A stretch of DNA of 64,000 nt. It comes from Closterium sp. Naga37s-1 (Eukaryota > Streptophyta > Zygnematophyceae > Desmidiales > Closteriaceae). The notes under the pieces are model-generated. The model searched no databases, was not told where the DNA came from, and saw only the letters and a program-made list of their open reading frames with translations. How positions within the stretch are numbered: the first letter of the stretch is position 1; every line of letters begins with the position of its first letter. Shown piece after piece: positions 9,951 to 19,869 of this stretch. A program made the position numbers and the translations under genes. The stretch spans positions 1 through 64,000 of the forward strand of contig CANJKZ010000398.1 in NCBI GenBank assembly GCA_947471745.1. The letters run 5' to 3'.

Positions 9951-12892
9951 GAGGAGCCCGGACTTGCTCACCGAACTCGAGCCGTCACCGGTGAAGCATG
10001 TCACATCGGCTTTGGGGCAGCGAGCAGAGGTGAAAGGCATGGGCAAGGCCATGTTCAAGGGTGCTGATGGGAAGATGGTGGGCCTCAAGAACGTGCTTTG
10101 GGTGCCCAGCCTTGCTGCAAACCTGATTTCCGTGCGGCGATTGGCAAAGGCCGGCATGGACACGAACTCGAAGGGAGCCAAGACCTACACCGCAAGGCTT
10201 GGCGAGCGGATTCTATGGGACCTTCATGAGGATAGGGACGTCTACAATGAGATGTGGCAGATCCCTGTGGTCCCCATGCCTAAGGAGAGGCAAGTGGCAG
10301 CAAGTGTCAGCACCAAGGGTGAAGCGGTTGGTAGCGGAGATGGTGCGAACGGTCGCGCTAAGGAGAACGAGTCCAAGAAGAGCAATCTTGGAGGGACCAG
10401 CAAGCTCGGTGAACCTAAGGAGAGAGGTGCAGCAGCCAAGGAGCAGCACAAGGGTGAGGAGAACCCCGAGGCAGCAGCGGAGGAGGAGTACGGAGAGAGC
10501 ATGTGGGGCGCTATTGCGAGTGCGGCATTCTCCAATCCGACTTCGGCTACGGGGGAGTGTGATTGGCTTACCTTGCATCGGCGAATGGGGCATGTGGCCC
10601 TGCCTATCTTGCAGCAGCTAGTGAAGAATGAGATGGTTGCTGGCATACGTGTGAAGGGGGGGCCTGATGAGGTGCTTGGCTGCCCGACGTGCATTCAAGC
10701 CAAGTTCACCCGGTTTCCGTTCCCTAGTTCGGAGGCAACGGCAAAGGCACCACTTGATGAGGTGGTGATGGACGTGGTGGGCCCCCTGATGCTTGGAGCT
10801 GCTGGAGCTGAGTATTTTCTCACCATTGTCGACGTCTACACCCGCATGACTTGGGTGTATGTGCTGGCCAAGAAGAGCGACATGGCTGAAACGTTGAAGA
10901 CGGATTGGTTCCCGATGGTGGAGCGGCAACAAGACCGTCTAGTCAAGTCAATCCGCACCGATCAAGGGGGAGAGTTCCTGAGCAAGGAGTTTGGGTTGTG
11001 GCTGAAGAATAATGGTATTCGGCACTCCCTCACCATGCCATACTCCCCTGCAATGAACGGCATCGCCGAGCGAGCGAACCGCACAATCACGGAGGCGGCA
11101 CGCGGGTTGCTCATTGAAGCCGGGCTACCCGACTATTTCTGGCCTGATGCGGTGCGGAGCGCGTGTGTGGCCAAGAACAGAGCCTTGACTCATGTGGGAG
11201 CAGATAAATGGGTGCCCTATGTGGAGTGGCTAGGAAGGAAGCCAAAGGTGGATATGCTTCGGGTGTTCGGGTGCATGTGCATGGCGCTCGTGCCTAAGCA
11301 TCTTCGGCACAACAAGCTTGGTGCCAAGGCGGTGTGGGCCGTGCACTTGGGCATGGCTCAAAACAGCAAGGGATGGCTTCTTTGGGACCCATTCACCAAG
11401 AAGTTCTTGGTGAGCAGGGACTGCAAGTTCATGGAGAACTTCATGTACAAGGATTGGAAGGCGGAGAATGAGGCGAAGATAGGCGTGCGGTTTGGGGAGG
11501 TGAAGAGTTCCGGTTTGGAGCATGTGGAGCTGCCTTTGGAGCTGAGCAGCGGCAGCACAACCACGAGGCAATCCTCCCTTGTGAATGGGGGAGAGGAGGC
11601 CAATGATGCAGAGGAAGAAGAGGAGGAGGTGCAGCAAGTGAGCGAGCGTGCACCGTCACTCCCTTCCCATACTACGAGTGCTCCACGGATTCGAGCCACA
11701 CCGCAGCAACGCCAAGGCCTTCAAGTCCCTGCAGCTGAGGAGGAACGAAGGGGGAAGAGGAGAGTTCAACCCCCTAATAGGCTGACCTATGATGCGCCGG
11801 GAAAGCAGGGCAAGACAGCCCTGGCCGGAGCGGCAATGATGGTCGGAGACGACGAGGAGAGTGACTACGAGGAGTGTGCCTTCGCGTTCTTCTCTCCGGT
11901 GGAGATGCCGGGAGAACCAGCAACTCTCAAGGAGGCTTTGGAGAGTAGTGATGCTGAGGAGTGGAAGAAGGCCATGGAGAGTGAGCTGAAGAGCATCGAG
12001 GAGAATGACACGTTTGAATGGGTGGAGCTACCGGAGGGGCGTACGGCGATAACGTCCAAGTGGCTCTTCAAAATCAAGTCGGATGCCGACGGGAAGATCG
12101 AGCGCTACAAGTCTAGGCTTGTAGCCAAGGGGTACCAGCAGAAGGAGAAGGTGGACTTCAAGGAGTTGTTTGCCCCTGTGGTGAAGCCGACGACGCTGCG
12201 AACCCTATTCGCGGGAGCCGCCATCAAAGGATGGGTAGTAAAACAAATGGACATCGTAACAGCATTCCTTAACGGCATCCTTGAGGAGGAGATTTTCATG
12301 GCGCAGCCAGAGGGGTTTGATGATGGTAGTGGCAGAGTGTGGAAGCTGAAGAAGGCCCTCTATGGGCTGAAGCAGGCCCCTAGGCAATGGTACATGAAGC
12401 TGCGCGAAGTGTTGGAGGGGATAGGCTTCACTCCCTCAACGGCCGATCACTCCTTGTTCATGCTTGGCGAGGGGGAGCAGAGGAGCTTCATGGTGGTGTA
12501 CGTGGACGACATCCTGATCTTCTCACCCTCTTCTGACCTTGTGAAGGAGGTGATGCTGAAGCTGCAAGACAAGTTCAAGTGCAAGTCCCTTGGTAACGTC
12601 AACTTCTACCTTGGGCTCCACATCGAACGAGACGTGAAGAAGCGGAGCATGCGAGTGCACCAACGGAAGTACCTTGAGGCGTTGGCCGCCAACTTCGGCC
12701 AGAGTGAAGGTCATGTGGCTACTCCCTTTCCCTCTGGGTTCAAGTGTGTGAAGGGGCCAGAGGAGGAGAGCGTTGGAGAAGAGGAGAGGCGCCGTTTTCA
12801 CTCGTTGGTGGGCAGCCTCATGTATGCGGCGGTAAACACCCGGCCGGACGTCGCGTTTGCTACCGGGCAGCTGGCTAGGGTTGTGCAATGCC
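9940..12892 (+). pseudogene. D pol: integrase, RT, truncated RNase H
   Basis: A long open frame of about 980 residues. Its start matches the region after the protease (LLTELEPSPVKHVTSALGQR), so the protease catalytic DSG segment is deleted. GAG-pre-integrase has LHRRMGHVALPILQQL and CPTCIQAK. The integrase core has VVMDVVGPL, IRTDQGGEFLS and AMNGIAERANRT. An acidic linker with a run of glutamates (near 11600) leads to RT, with motif A MDIVTAFLNG and an intact VVYVDDILIF. RNase H breaks off at GQLARVVQC (12890), after which the frame reads a copy of B1 flank to 12957. Without RNase H, polypurine tract and protease site the element cannot transpose alone. Confidence 0.9.
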
Positions 12893-13431
12893 GAGGTGGA
12901 GGTCGTCGAGGCGACGGTAGCAGCAGGACACGAAGTGGTCAGGACGCTAGCAGGTAGTGCCAGCACCACGGCCAGTCAGGATCTGGTACCCGCAAGGACT
13001 GACGTCGCGCACACTGCCGGCCAAGCCGCTGCTAGGGCCGGCACTCCTTGGACCCACAAGTCCCCACTACCGGGAGTGCTGCAACTGCTGTTGCTGCGGC
13101 TGACCCTGCTACTGCAGAACTCGAGCAGACGCCATGGCAGGAGCTCGAAACGGGGTACGAGTACGGGTAGCGGGTACGTGTAGCGGGTAGCCGTGGGGCC
13201 TTCTAGCTGGGGGTCGTGGGGCATACTAGCTGGGGGGCGCGGGGCCTTCTAGCTAGGGGCTGCGGGGCCTTCTAGATAGGGGCCGCGGGGTCTACTAGCT
13301 GGGGGCCGCGAGGCCTTCTAACTGGGGGCCGTAGGGCCTTCTAGCTGGGGGCCGCGGGGCCTTCTAGTGGGGGGGGCACGAGGCATCCTAGCACGGGTAG
13401 CATGGGTAGAACAGGAAGCACGGGAAATATG
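12893..13431 (-). repeat. Captured copy of B1 flank inside D
   Basis: These 539 bp duplicate 7397-7935 at an offset of 5496 and include the B1 gag tail, the 24-bp minisatellite and the ATATG target site. The left junction lies in the RNase H of D; the right side runs straight into the 3' LTR. Confidence 0.9.
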
Positions 13432-14260
13432 TGCTGGTGCAACCCTACGGTTTGCACTCGGCTTGTTGTCCGTGTGCGTGCATACGTGTGTGCATGGAAT
13501 GGAATGAGTGCATGAAATAAATATATATTTCATGCTTATAATATTGTGTGAATGATGGGTCATGATGTCGAGTGTGTGTGTCAAGTCAATAGCGAATTAT
13601 CGCTAGTCGCGTGTAACGTGGTCGTTTTGTGTGTCCCGCGTGGTTTCTATTTTGTCGTGCGCGGTTTCTATTTTGTCGCTTGTCGAACGTTCGGCGTGTC
13701 GCAGGTGTGTGCAGCAGACCCATCAAGAACTCAAGGATGAGTTTGTGATGAAGAACCCGAGCCCCTGGTGTCAACATTCAACTGATCGCGAAGCTCGCCA
13801 AAAGGGTACACAAGATATTGAAGATAGTTACATTACTTTGTGTAGTGTAACATTTCAGTTGGTGTAGGCCCTTGTGAAGGGTAGTTTCGAGACCCTTCTT
13901 GGTTGGGGACAGTGTGGCACTGTTCCACATCACTCTACCTCGGCTCTTGGGGTTTGTAGGAGCTGGGAGTCATTCCCAACTCGTAACTCTTCCTAACTCT
14001 TCCTATTGTGTGTTCTAAGACTATAGTGGCTGCCATAGTGCCGTTCGTTCAAACCGACACTGTGTCGTCAATACTTGGTGAAATCGTGCGATCTAAATTG
14101 CCTATTGTAGGCGACATTAATACGCTCCAGATCCAGGTTGAATCAGGTCATTTGAAGCTGTGACCAGAACGCTATGAACGTTTGAAGCCGCTGTGCAGAA
14201 ATCCGACTGTGCACTATATCTTTCATTTTAGGCACATTGGAGCCTATTGTGACTATAACA
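13432..14260 (+). repeat. D 3' LTR
   Basis: Nearly identical to 7936-8767. Differences seen are single bases at the sites matching 8264, 8286, 8627 and 8638, and a 3-nt deletion near 13810. No polypurine tract precedes it. Instead it is preceded by a copy of the upstream B1 flank, including a second ATATG at 13427-13431. Confidence 0.9.
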
Positions 14261-14265
14261 ATATG

Positions 14266-14770
14266 GGTAGCTTGGGTAGCACAGGTAGCATGGGTAGCAC
14301 GGGTAGTACGGGTAGCACAAGTAGCACGGGTAGCACGGGTAGCACGGGTAGTCCAGTGCGGTTGAGTGCGATTGAGTGCGGTTGGATTCGGTGAAGTACG
14401 GTTCAGTGCGGTACCGAGCGGTTTGGCAGGGTTGAGTGCGGTACTGGCGGTTCCGGGGTGCGGGGCGGGTACAAGGTGGGGCGGCGGGTAGGCGACGGGG
14501 AGGGGACGGGGAGGGGACAGGAGGTGACGGGGACGCAATGGGGAAGGGGACGGGGAGGCAACGGGAGGCGACGGTGACGCGACGCGGAGGCGACGGGGAG
14601 GGGACGAGAGGTGACGCGGACGTGACGGGGAAGGGGACGGGGAGGTAGCGGGGAGGCGACGGGGGCGCGACAGGGAGGGGACGGGGGCGCGAGCTACACA
14701 GGCGCTACGGGGACGGGGCGCTTCGGGCTACGGGGCGCTACGGGACTGGCGGGGCGGTGGGCCCATAGGA
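14266..14770. repeat. B1 5' region: short GC-rich repeats
   Basis: Continuation of B1 beyond the D insertion. About ten copies of a 9-10 bp unit (GGGTAGCAC) lie at 14266-14350, then GTGCGGTT-type repeats, then GACGGGGAGG-type repeats at 14490-14700. No gag N-terminus can be read. Confidence 0.75.
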
Positions 14771-14787
14771 TCCATCGCTCTGTACCA

Positions 14788-14926
14788 TGTTATAATCGAA
14801 ACTATAGAATGAATGATTAAGGAATTAATGTACAAACAAGATATATGCAATCCCTAACCCTAATCCTAGGTCAAAAGCAATACACCTAGACTACAACAAT
14901 ATAAACTAAATAAATATAGTTTGGCA
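14788..14926 (-). repeat. B1 5' LTR
   Basis: This 139-bp LTR runs from TGTTATAATCG to AGTTTGGCA on the plus strand. It shares blocks such as GAATGATTAAGGAAT and TACAAACAAGAT with the 3' LTR. The adjacent minus-strand sequence 14769-14787 is the primer-binding site. Confidence 0.8.
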
Positions 14927-14931
14927 GTTGG

Positions 14932-15934
14932 CCCCGCCCTCGCTTGGGCGAAGCCGACTTCGTGGTCGGGTGCGCGGGAGGTGCAGCCGACTTGGGCGAG
15001 CATGTCGACGAAGTTGGTCGACCTGCGCGAAACCACTACGAAGCCGCAGTCGAAGGAGATCGGCGACCGACTTCGGTCTGGGCGGTCGACGAAGGAGTTC
15101 GTCGACCTGTGGTGACGCCGGCGTGGGAAAGTCGGCGGACTGTATCGACCAGGACGGTCGATGAGCATGTGCAGCAGTTGGCAGGCTCCAACCGCCACGG
15201 CGACGCCGACTTCAGAACTACTCGGTCGACCAAAATGGTGGTCGGCGGAAGCAATGGTCGAGCAGGTCCTCCTCGGTACTGATCAACGTGCCCGTCGAAG
15301 AGGTGCTGCTCGACAGAGCGGCGTCAAACTGGTCGAGGGGAGCTGCTTGACGGCGAAGCTTGGCAGGTGCGCGAGCTTCGCCGTCAGAGGCATTGGCGAA
15401 GTCGGCCTACGGGCTGGTATTACGAGGCCGACGTGGAGCACCTGGCGCGATTGTTGGCCGACTCGGCATCTACGCGACCGGCGAGATGGGTCAAAACGTG
15501 CTCGACTGCCTACAAGCACCTGCGAAGCTGGTGTGCGCATGCGCTATTGTCATCTGTAGTTGCAGTGCTAGCTAGCCGCTCTGCTGCAGCGTTGGCAAGC
15601 CGCGTAGATGCAGCGGTGGCAGGTCGTCGACTTGTAGAGTTGGCAAGCCATCTCTCAGCTACGTTGGTAGACAGTCGACTTGCTCTGCTGGCAGGTCGCC
15701 CCGTTGCTGCACTGGAGGTCGACCTGCCTTGTCACTAGGCTGCTAGGTCCCCAAATATAGTATATTTGCCATTGCAATTACTATCATTATGTATTCCTGT
15801 TTTGCTAGTGAAACTATTGCCAGATTGCTCTGTGAACACGCAAGTAGTGAGAACCCAAGCAAAGCTACGATCACTCAAACCTCCCGTGCCTTCCCCATAG
15901 TCTAGCTCCCACCAGTGTAGAGTGACTCTCCGCA
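14932..15934 (+). repeat. C1 3' LTR, remainder
   Basis: This is the rest of the C1 3' LTR after the B1 insertion, giving an LTR of about 1018 bp. It starts CCCCGCCCTCGCTTGGGCG and ends TAGAGTGACTCTCCGCA, matching the ends of the other family C LTRs. It is rich in GTCGAC motifs. It lacks the 20-bp minisatellite of C2 and the 28-bp one of C4. Short open frames across it have no coding sense. Confidence 0.85.
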
Positions 15935-17513
15935 CATTGATCCGACGAATGCGAACAAAACCTTACCCTCCGACATTGTGGGGCAATCATAGCAAGTGTG
16001 AAAGTCATCGCAAGGTGTAGAACCCTTATCGCAAGGCATGGTTTTCTCTAGGGTAAGTACATTCTAAGTGGGCATTAGCAAAAGAAGGTTATGTATAGTC
16101 GCGGGTTTACACATTTGGTGCGACTTTGTGCCGATTCTCATTCGCGCGACACAGATTAGTGTCACGTTTCATGGCTACGGGCGGGAAAATTGCCACGATT
16201 TGTATGTGCTGCTGAACAAACATGTTTCTAATAAGGTGCAAAACAAACTAAGACCCTAGGCAGCCAGGCACTATTTTCAATGCATCAACCCTAAACACCT
16301 TTCCAGTTCCCGTGTTTGGGGTTGATCCCTCCCGAATCGCACCACGTTCAAGGCGTCAACCCTAAACACCTTGCTTCACGTGTTTAAGGTTAATGCCTCC
16401 CGAATTGCGTCCCTAACCCTTGGGGTTTATTTATTATCAGCCCCTGCTTAGATTTAGTGCTCCGTATATGTTTCAGAAAATCGTGATGGACACATGGCAA
16501 AAAACATTGCTTGTAGACATGAAACATGACTCTAATGTGGATTTCGTTTGTGAGAATCTGTATGAAGTATCACTATTTGAGTAAAATTCTGAGTAAGAAC
16601 GAAAAAATTTCAGTACTACCCACCCTGAATGTACTTACACCCTTTTCTCTACTCTCCCTGGTGTGAATGCATCCCTCACTTTCAATTCAGTTCAACCTAC
16701 CATGCTCAATGCATTCATTCAGCATCGTGTCATCACTAGACATTGCCAAATCGTGTCGCATGGATGTCAACGAATCACATAGGCATGGTTACACATCTCC
16801 CATCTGTCATTATCGTTTCCACGTGTGGTGCATCAATGTACGATTCTCACCGCTACGCGCCATCATGCCGATCCATTCCATTGCCTGCTTGCTACTATCA
16901 GCGCGGCGCCGGTTGTTTTCCCTCGTCTACCCCATTCATCGTCATCGACGCTTGAGATCCTCCTCCCCGCGCTCTCTCTACCGATTCGTTTGGTCAATAC
17001 ATACCTCTTTTCCCCCTTTCAACGGTAAGGAGTCTGACACCAGGTGCTCCCGTAGCTCATTCGCCCTGCTGAAAGTCCGAGCTTTGGTTCCAATCCGGGT
17101 CATCAAACGATTCTCCCTTGCACTGCAGTAGTGGCGACGGCTCTGTTTAAAAGAAGCGTGAGAACAAAGTAAGGCCCTTAACTTGTACCAGCTAGAAAGG
17201 GAAAATGATTGTACTTCGGTGCATACCTAGTGGAGGGGTGAACCTGCAAAACATATTATCTGGTGCATAGTCTTTTGAAGGCCGCATATCCGTTTCGCAA
17301 TCTTGCTTCATTCCACTTCTTCGCTTTGCCGCTTCCGCTCTCCTGCCAGCTCATCTCCGCTTTGGAACATTTCTTTCCTATCACCTCTTCTTTTGCGAAT
17401 TTGTTGCTGTTTCTCTGTGATGCCACATCTTTGGCCAATGTAGTCAGTGATACATACCATGATTATCCTGCGACCACTTTTTGAATAATAACACCAACAA
17501 CAACAACAACAAT

Positions 17514-17587
<74 letters not shown>

Positions 17588-17631
17588 CCACAACCACAAC
17601 AACAACCACAACAACAACCACAACAACAACC

Positions 17632-17704
<73 letters not shown>

Positions 17705-18532
17705 AAACAACAACAACAACAACAACAACAACAATAAAAATAGTATTAATAAAAAAGATTGTTAGGCCCAGTCAGCCTCCCGTTTGCTTCTGCTCGCCCC
17801 CTTACCCTCACCTCTGCCCCATGCCCGTGTTCCTTCTTGCTTGCAACTCCCTGTACCTCGCCTCTTGTTGCTAGCCTACCGTCTCTCTCCATCACTTTAT
17901 CCTCCCTCGCCCCCGTCCATCCCCTCCGCGTCTATTTGAAATCCACAATTCCAGGTGCTCCCATTGTCCCTCTTCATCGAGTTTCATCGCCCTCTCCGCT
18001 TCCCTTCCAACCTCCCCCCTCGTCCCCCCTCCCTCCTCCCTCCTAGCCCCCTCATCTTGCTCCTCCTGTCCTCCCCTCTCCTCATCTTTCTGCAACTGCT
18101 TCCCGTACATGCTACACTAACCCGGAGCTCTCTTGCTGCCAATGGCTGGGAGGATGGATGAAACAACCGTGCTGCTCACACGGCTCCTAGCCGCATGTGC
18201 TGGTGCTGCCAATACGGGACTCGTGCTGTTGCTTTACCTCCTCCCTCTCCATCTTCCTGATCTCGCCAGCCTGCGTTAACCCGGAGCTCTGGTGCTGCCA
18301 ATGGCCAGGAGGGTGGATAAAACGGCCGTGGTGCCAACAGGGCTGCTAACCGCATGTGCTGGCGCTGCTGTGACTGGACTTGTGCCGCTGCCAGGAAGGA
18401 ATGACTCGCGCCAGACGTTCACATAGAACGTGAACAAGCACGCGCATATTATGCATTGCGAACATAGTGTGTGTATTCTCCCCCAAGTTTTTGAGGTGCT
18501 GTGTGGTGTGGTGTGGTATGATGTGGTATGGC
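15935..18532. other. Host spacer with simple repeats, no gene seen
   Basis: AT-rich to neutral DNA between C1 and C2. It holds two tandem hairpin-forming units at 16280-16410 and a large (AAC)n microsatellite at 17480-17740. A C-rich strand follows at 17780-18110, then a direct duplication of about 115 bp at 18118-18240 and 18278-18395, and GTGTGGTATG repeats at 18500-18530. The open frames in it (for example 16667-17131) have no recognisable domain. Confidence 0.6.
17481..17740. repeat. (AAC)n trinucleotide microsatellite
   Basis: About 85 copies of AAC/CAA with a few CCA interruptions at 17587-17630. It is open on both strands (poly-Asn or poly-Leu frames), which is a composition effect and not coding evidence. 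Confidence 0.95.
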
Positions 18533-19741
18533 TGCGGAGATAACTCTATCAACGGGAGCTAGACTACGGGCTAGGCACGGGGTAGGAGGGATCTCTGCGT
18601 TCGTTCACTTAGTCGTTCTCTAGCACTTGCGCGTTCACGGGGCAAAACTGCAAGAGTTTCACTAGCAAAGGTTGAGAACAATGTTTGACAATGGCAAAGC
18701 AACACTGTCTACATCACGGGCTAGCATGCAAGCAGGTCGACTGCCAACGCAGCACGGTCGACCGCGTTCCAGCACGACATGGTCGACCGCGCTCCAGAAG
18801 TGCAAAGTCGCGATCTGCCAACGCTGCAAGTCGACGGCGTGCCAACACTGCAGTAAGGCGGCTGCACAGCGTTGCAGCCACAGGACAGCAGCGCACCCGC
18901 TTCGCAGGTGCTCGCAGTTGATTGGCGTGCTGTGCCTCGTCACTTGCACAGCGCAGACGCCAAGTCGACCACATGCCCACGTCTGCACCTGATCCTCCAG
19001 GTCGACCTCGGGATACCACCACCGAGGTCGGCTTCGCCAAAACCACATGGGCGACTGTCGCACACCTCTGCAGAACTTCGTCGCCCGGGTAACTTGGTCG
19101 ACCAGGCAACCTCGCCTGGTCGCCCAGCCCAGTCGTACGCCGGCTACACCAGACCGGCGTCCCCAGAAGAGGTGTCCAGGCGCCCAGGTCGGCGTCCAGG
19201 CTCCCAGGACGCCGTCCAGACGCCCAGGTCGGCGTCCAGCCTCCCAGGACGCCGTCCAGGCGCCCAGGTCGGCGTCCAGGCGCCCAGGACGCCGTCCAGA
19301 CGTCAAGGTCGGCGTCCTGGCTCCCAGGACGCCATCCAAACGCCCAGGTCGGCGTCCAGCCTCCCAGGACGCCGTCCAGGCGCCCATGTCGGCGTCTAGG
19401 CTCCCACGACGCCGTCCAGGCGCCCAAGTCGGCGTCCAGGCGCCTAGGTCGGCGTCCAGGCGCCCAGGACGCCGTCCAGACGCCCAGGTCGGCGTCCAGC
19501 CTCCCAGGATGACGTCCAGGCGCCTAGATCGGCGTCCAGGCGCCCAGGGTGCCGTCCAGACGCCCAGGTCGGCGTCTAGCCTCCCAGGACGCCGTCCAGG
19601 TGCCCAGGTCGGCATCCTCATGCTCGGCGCCCTCCAGCTAGGCGCCCTCACTGCAACTGGTTGGCTGCGCTCCCCGCACACCCGACTACGAAGTCGGCTC
19701 CGCCCAAGCGAGGACGGGGCCAAACACAACTCCCGTTGACA
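18533..19741 (-). repeat. C2 3' LTR with 20-bp minisatellite
   Basis: The plus strand runs from TGCGGAGATAAC to CTCCCGTTGACA. From about 19165 to 19615 it is made of some 22 copies of a 20-bp unit alternating between CGCCCAGGTCGGCGTCCAGG and CTCCCAGGACGCCGTCCAGA. Long open frames here are products of the repeat. Confidence 0.92.
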
Positions 19742-19869
19742 CTCCCCTGCCGCGTTCACACTTGGACCCCCAGCCCACACGGCAACACCACTCAGAGAAT
19801 AGCCCGTCGGCGTGCACCCAACACACAGCACGCCGGTCACCGCACCAGCCATGCAAGAGGGCATGGCAC

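Larger units (their letters stand above)
7936..14260 (+). mobile_element. D: copia element with rearranged 3' end, nested in B1
   Basis: LTRs lie at 7936-8767 (832 bp) and 13432-14260 (829 bp). The target duplication ATATG is at 7931-7935 and 14261-14265. Removing the element rejoins the GGGTA-ATATG-GGTAGC repeat of B1. The primer site TGGTATCAGAGCCCC follows the 5' LTR. The internal region reads gag, integrase, RT and part of RNase H, then stops at 12892. From 12893 to 13431 the sequence is a copy of the B1 flank normally found upstream of the 5' LTR. The LTRs differ at about five sites including a 3-nt gap, making this the youngest element here. Confidence 0.9.
2349..14926 (-). mobile_element. 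B1: family B copia element containing nested D element
   Basis: This is a family B copia element on the minus strand bounded by short LTRs, at 2349-2491 (3') and 14788-14926 (5'). The 5-bp target duplication GTTGG lies at 2344-2348 and 14927-14931, exactly where the C1 LTR is broken. The 5' LTR is followed on the minus strand by TGGTACAGAGCGATGG, an initiator-Met-type primer site with one base lost. PR, integrase, a Gln-rich linker, RT and RNase H are recognisable between 2855 and 7690. In place of the gag N-terminus are GC-rich short repeats, which host the D insertion. Its two LTRs are visibly diverged, so B1 is older than D. Confidence 0.85.

Noticed and set aside
7690-14770. CRISPR-like array impression from regularly spaced short repeats
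   Set aside because: Units are contiguous and degenerate with no unique spacers; the setting is a eukaryotic retroelement.
17444-17765. Open frames of poly-Asn (plus) and poly-Leu (minus)
   Set aside because: Both are the AAC microsatellite read in frame; no other sequence supports a gene.
19047-19864. Long open frames on both strands in the C2 LTR (also 25350-26277)
   Set aside because: They follow the 20-bp minisatellite and its GC bias; neighbouring units of a multiple-of-20 array keep frames open without coding.
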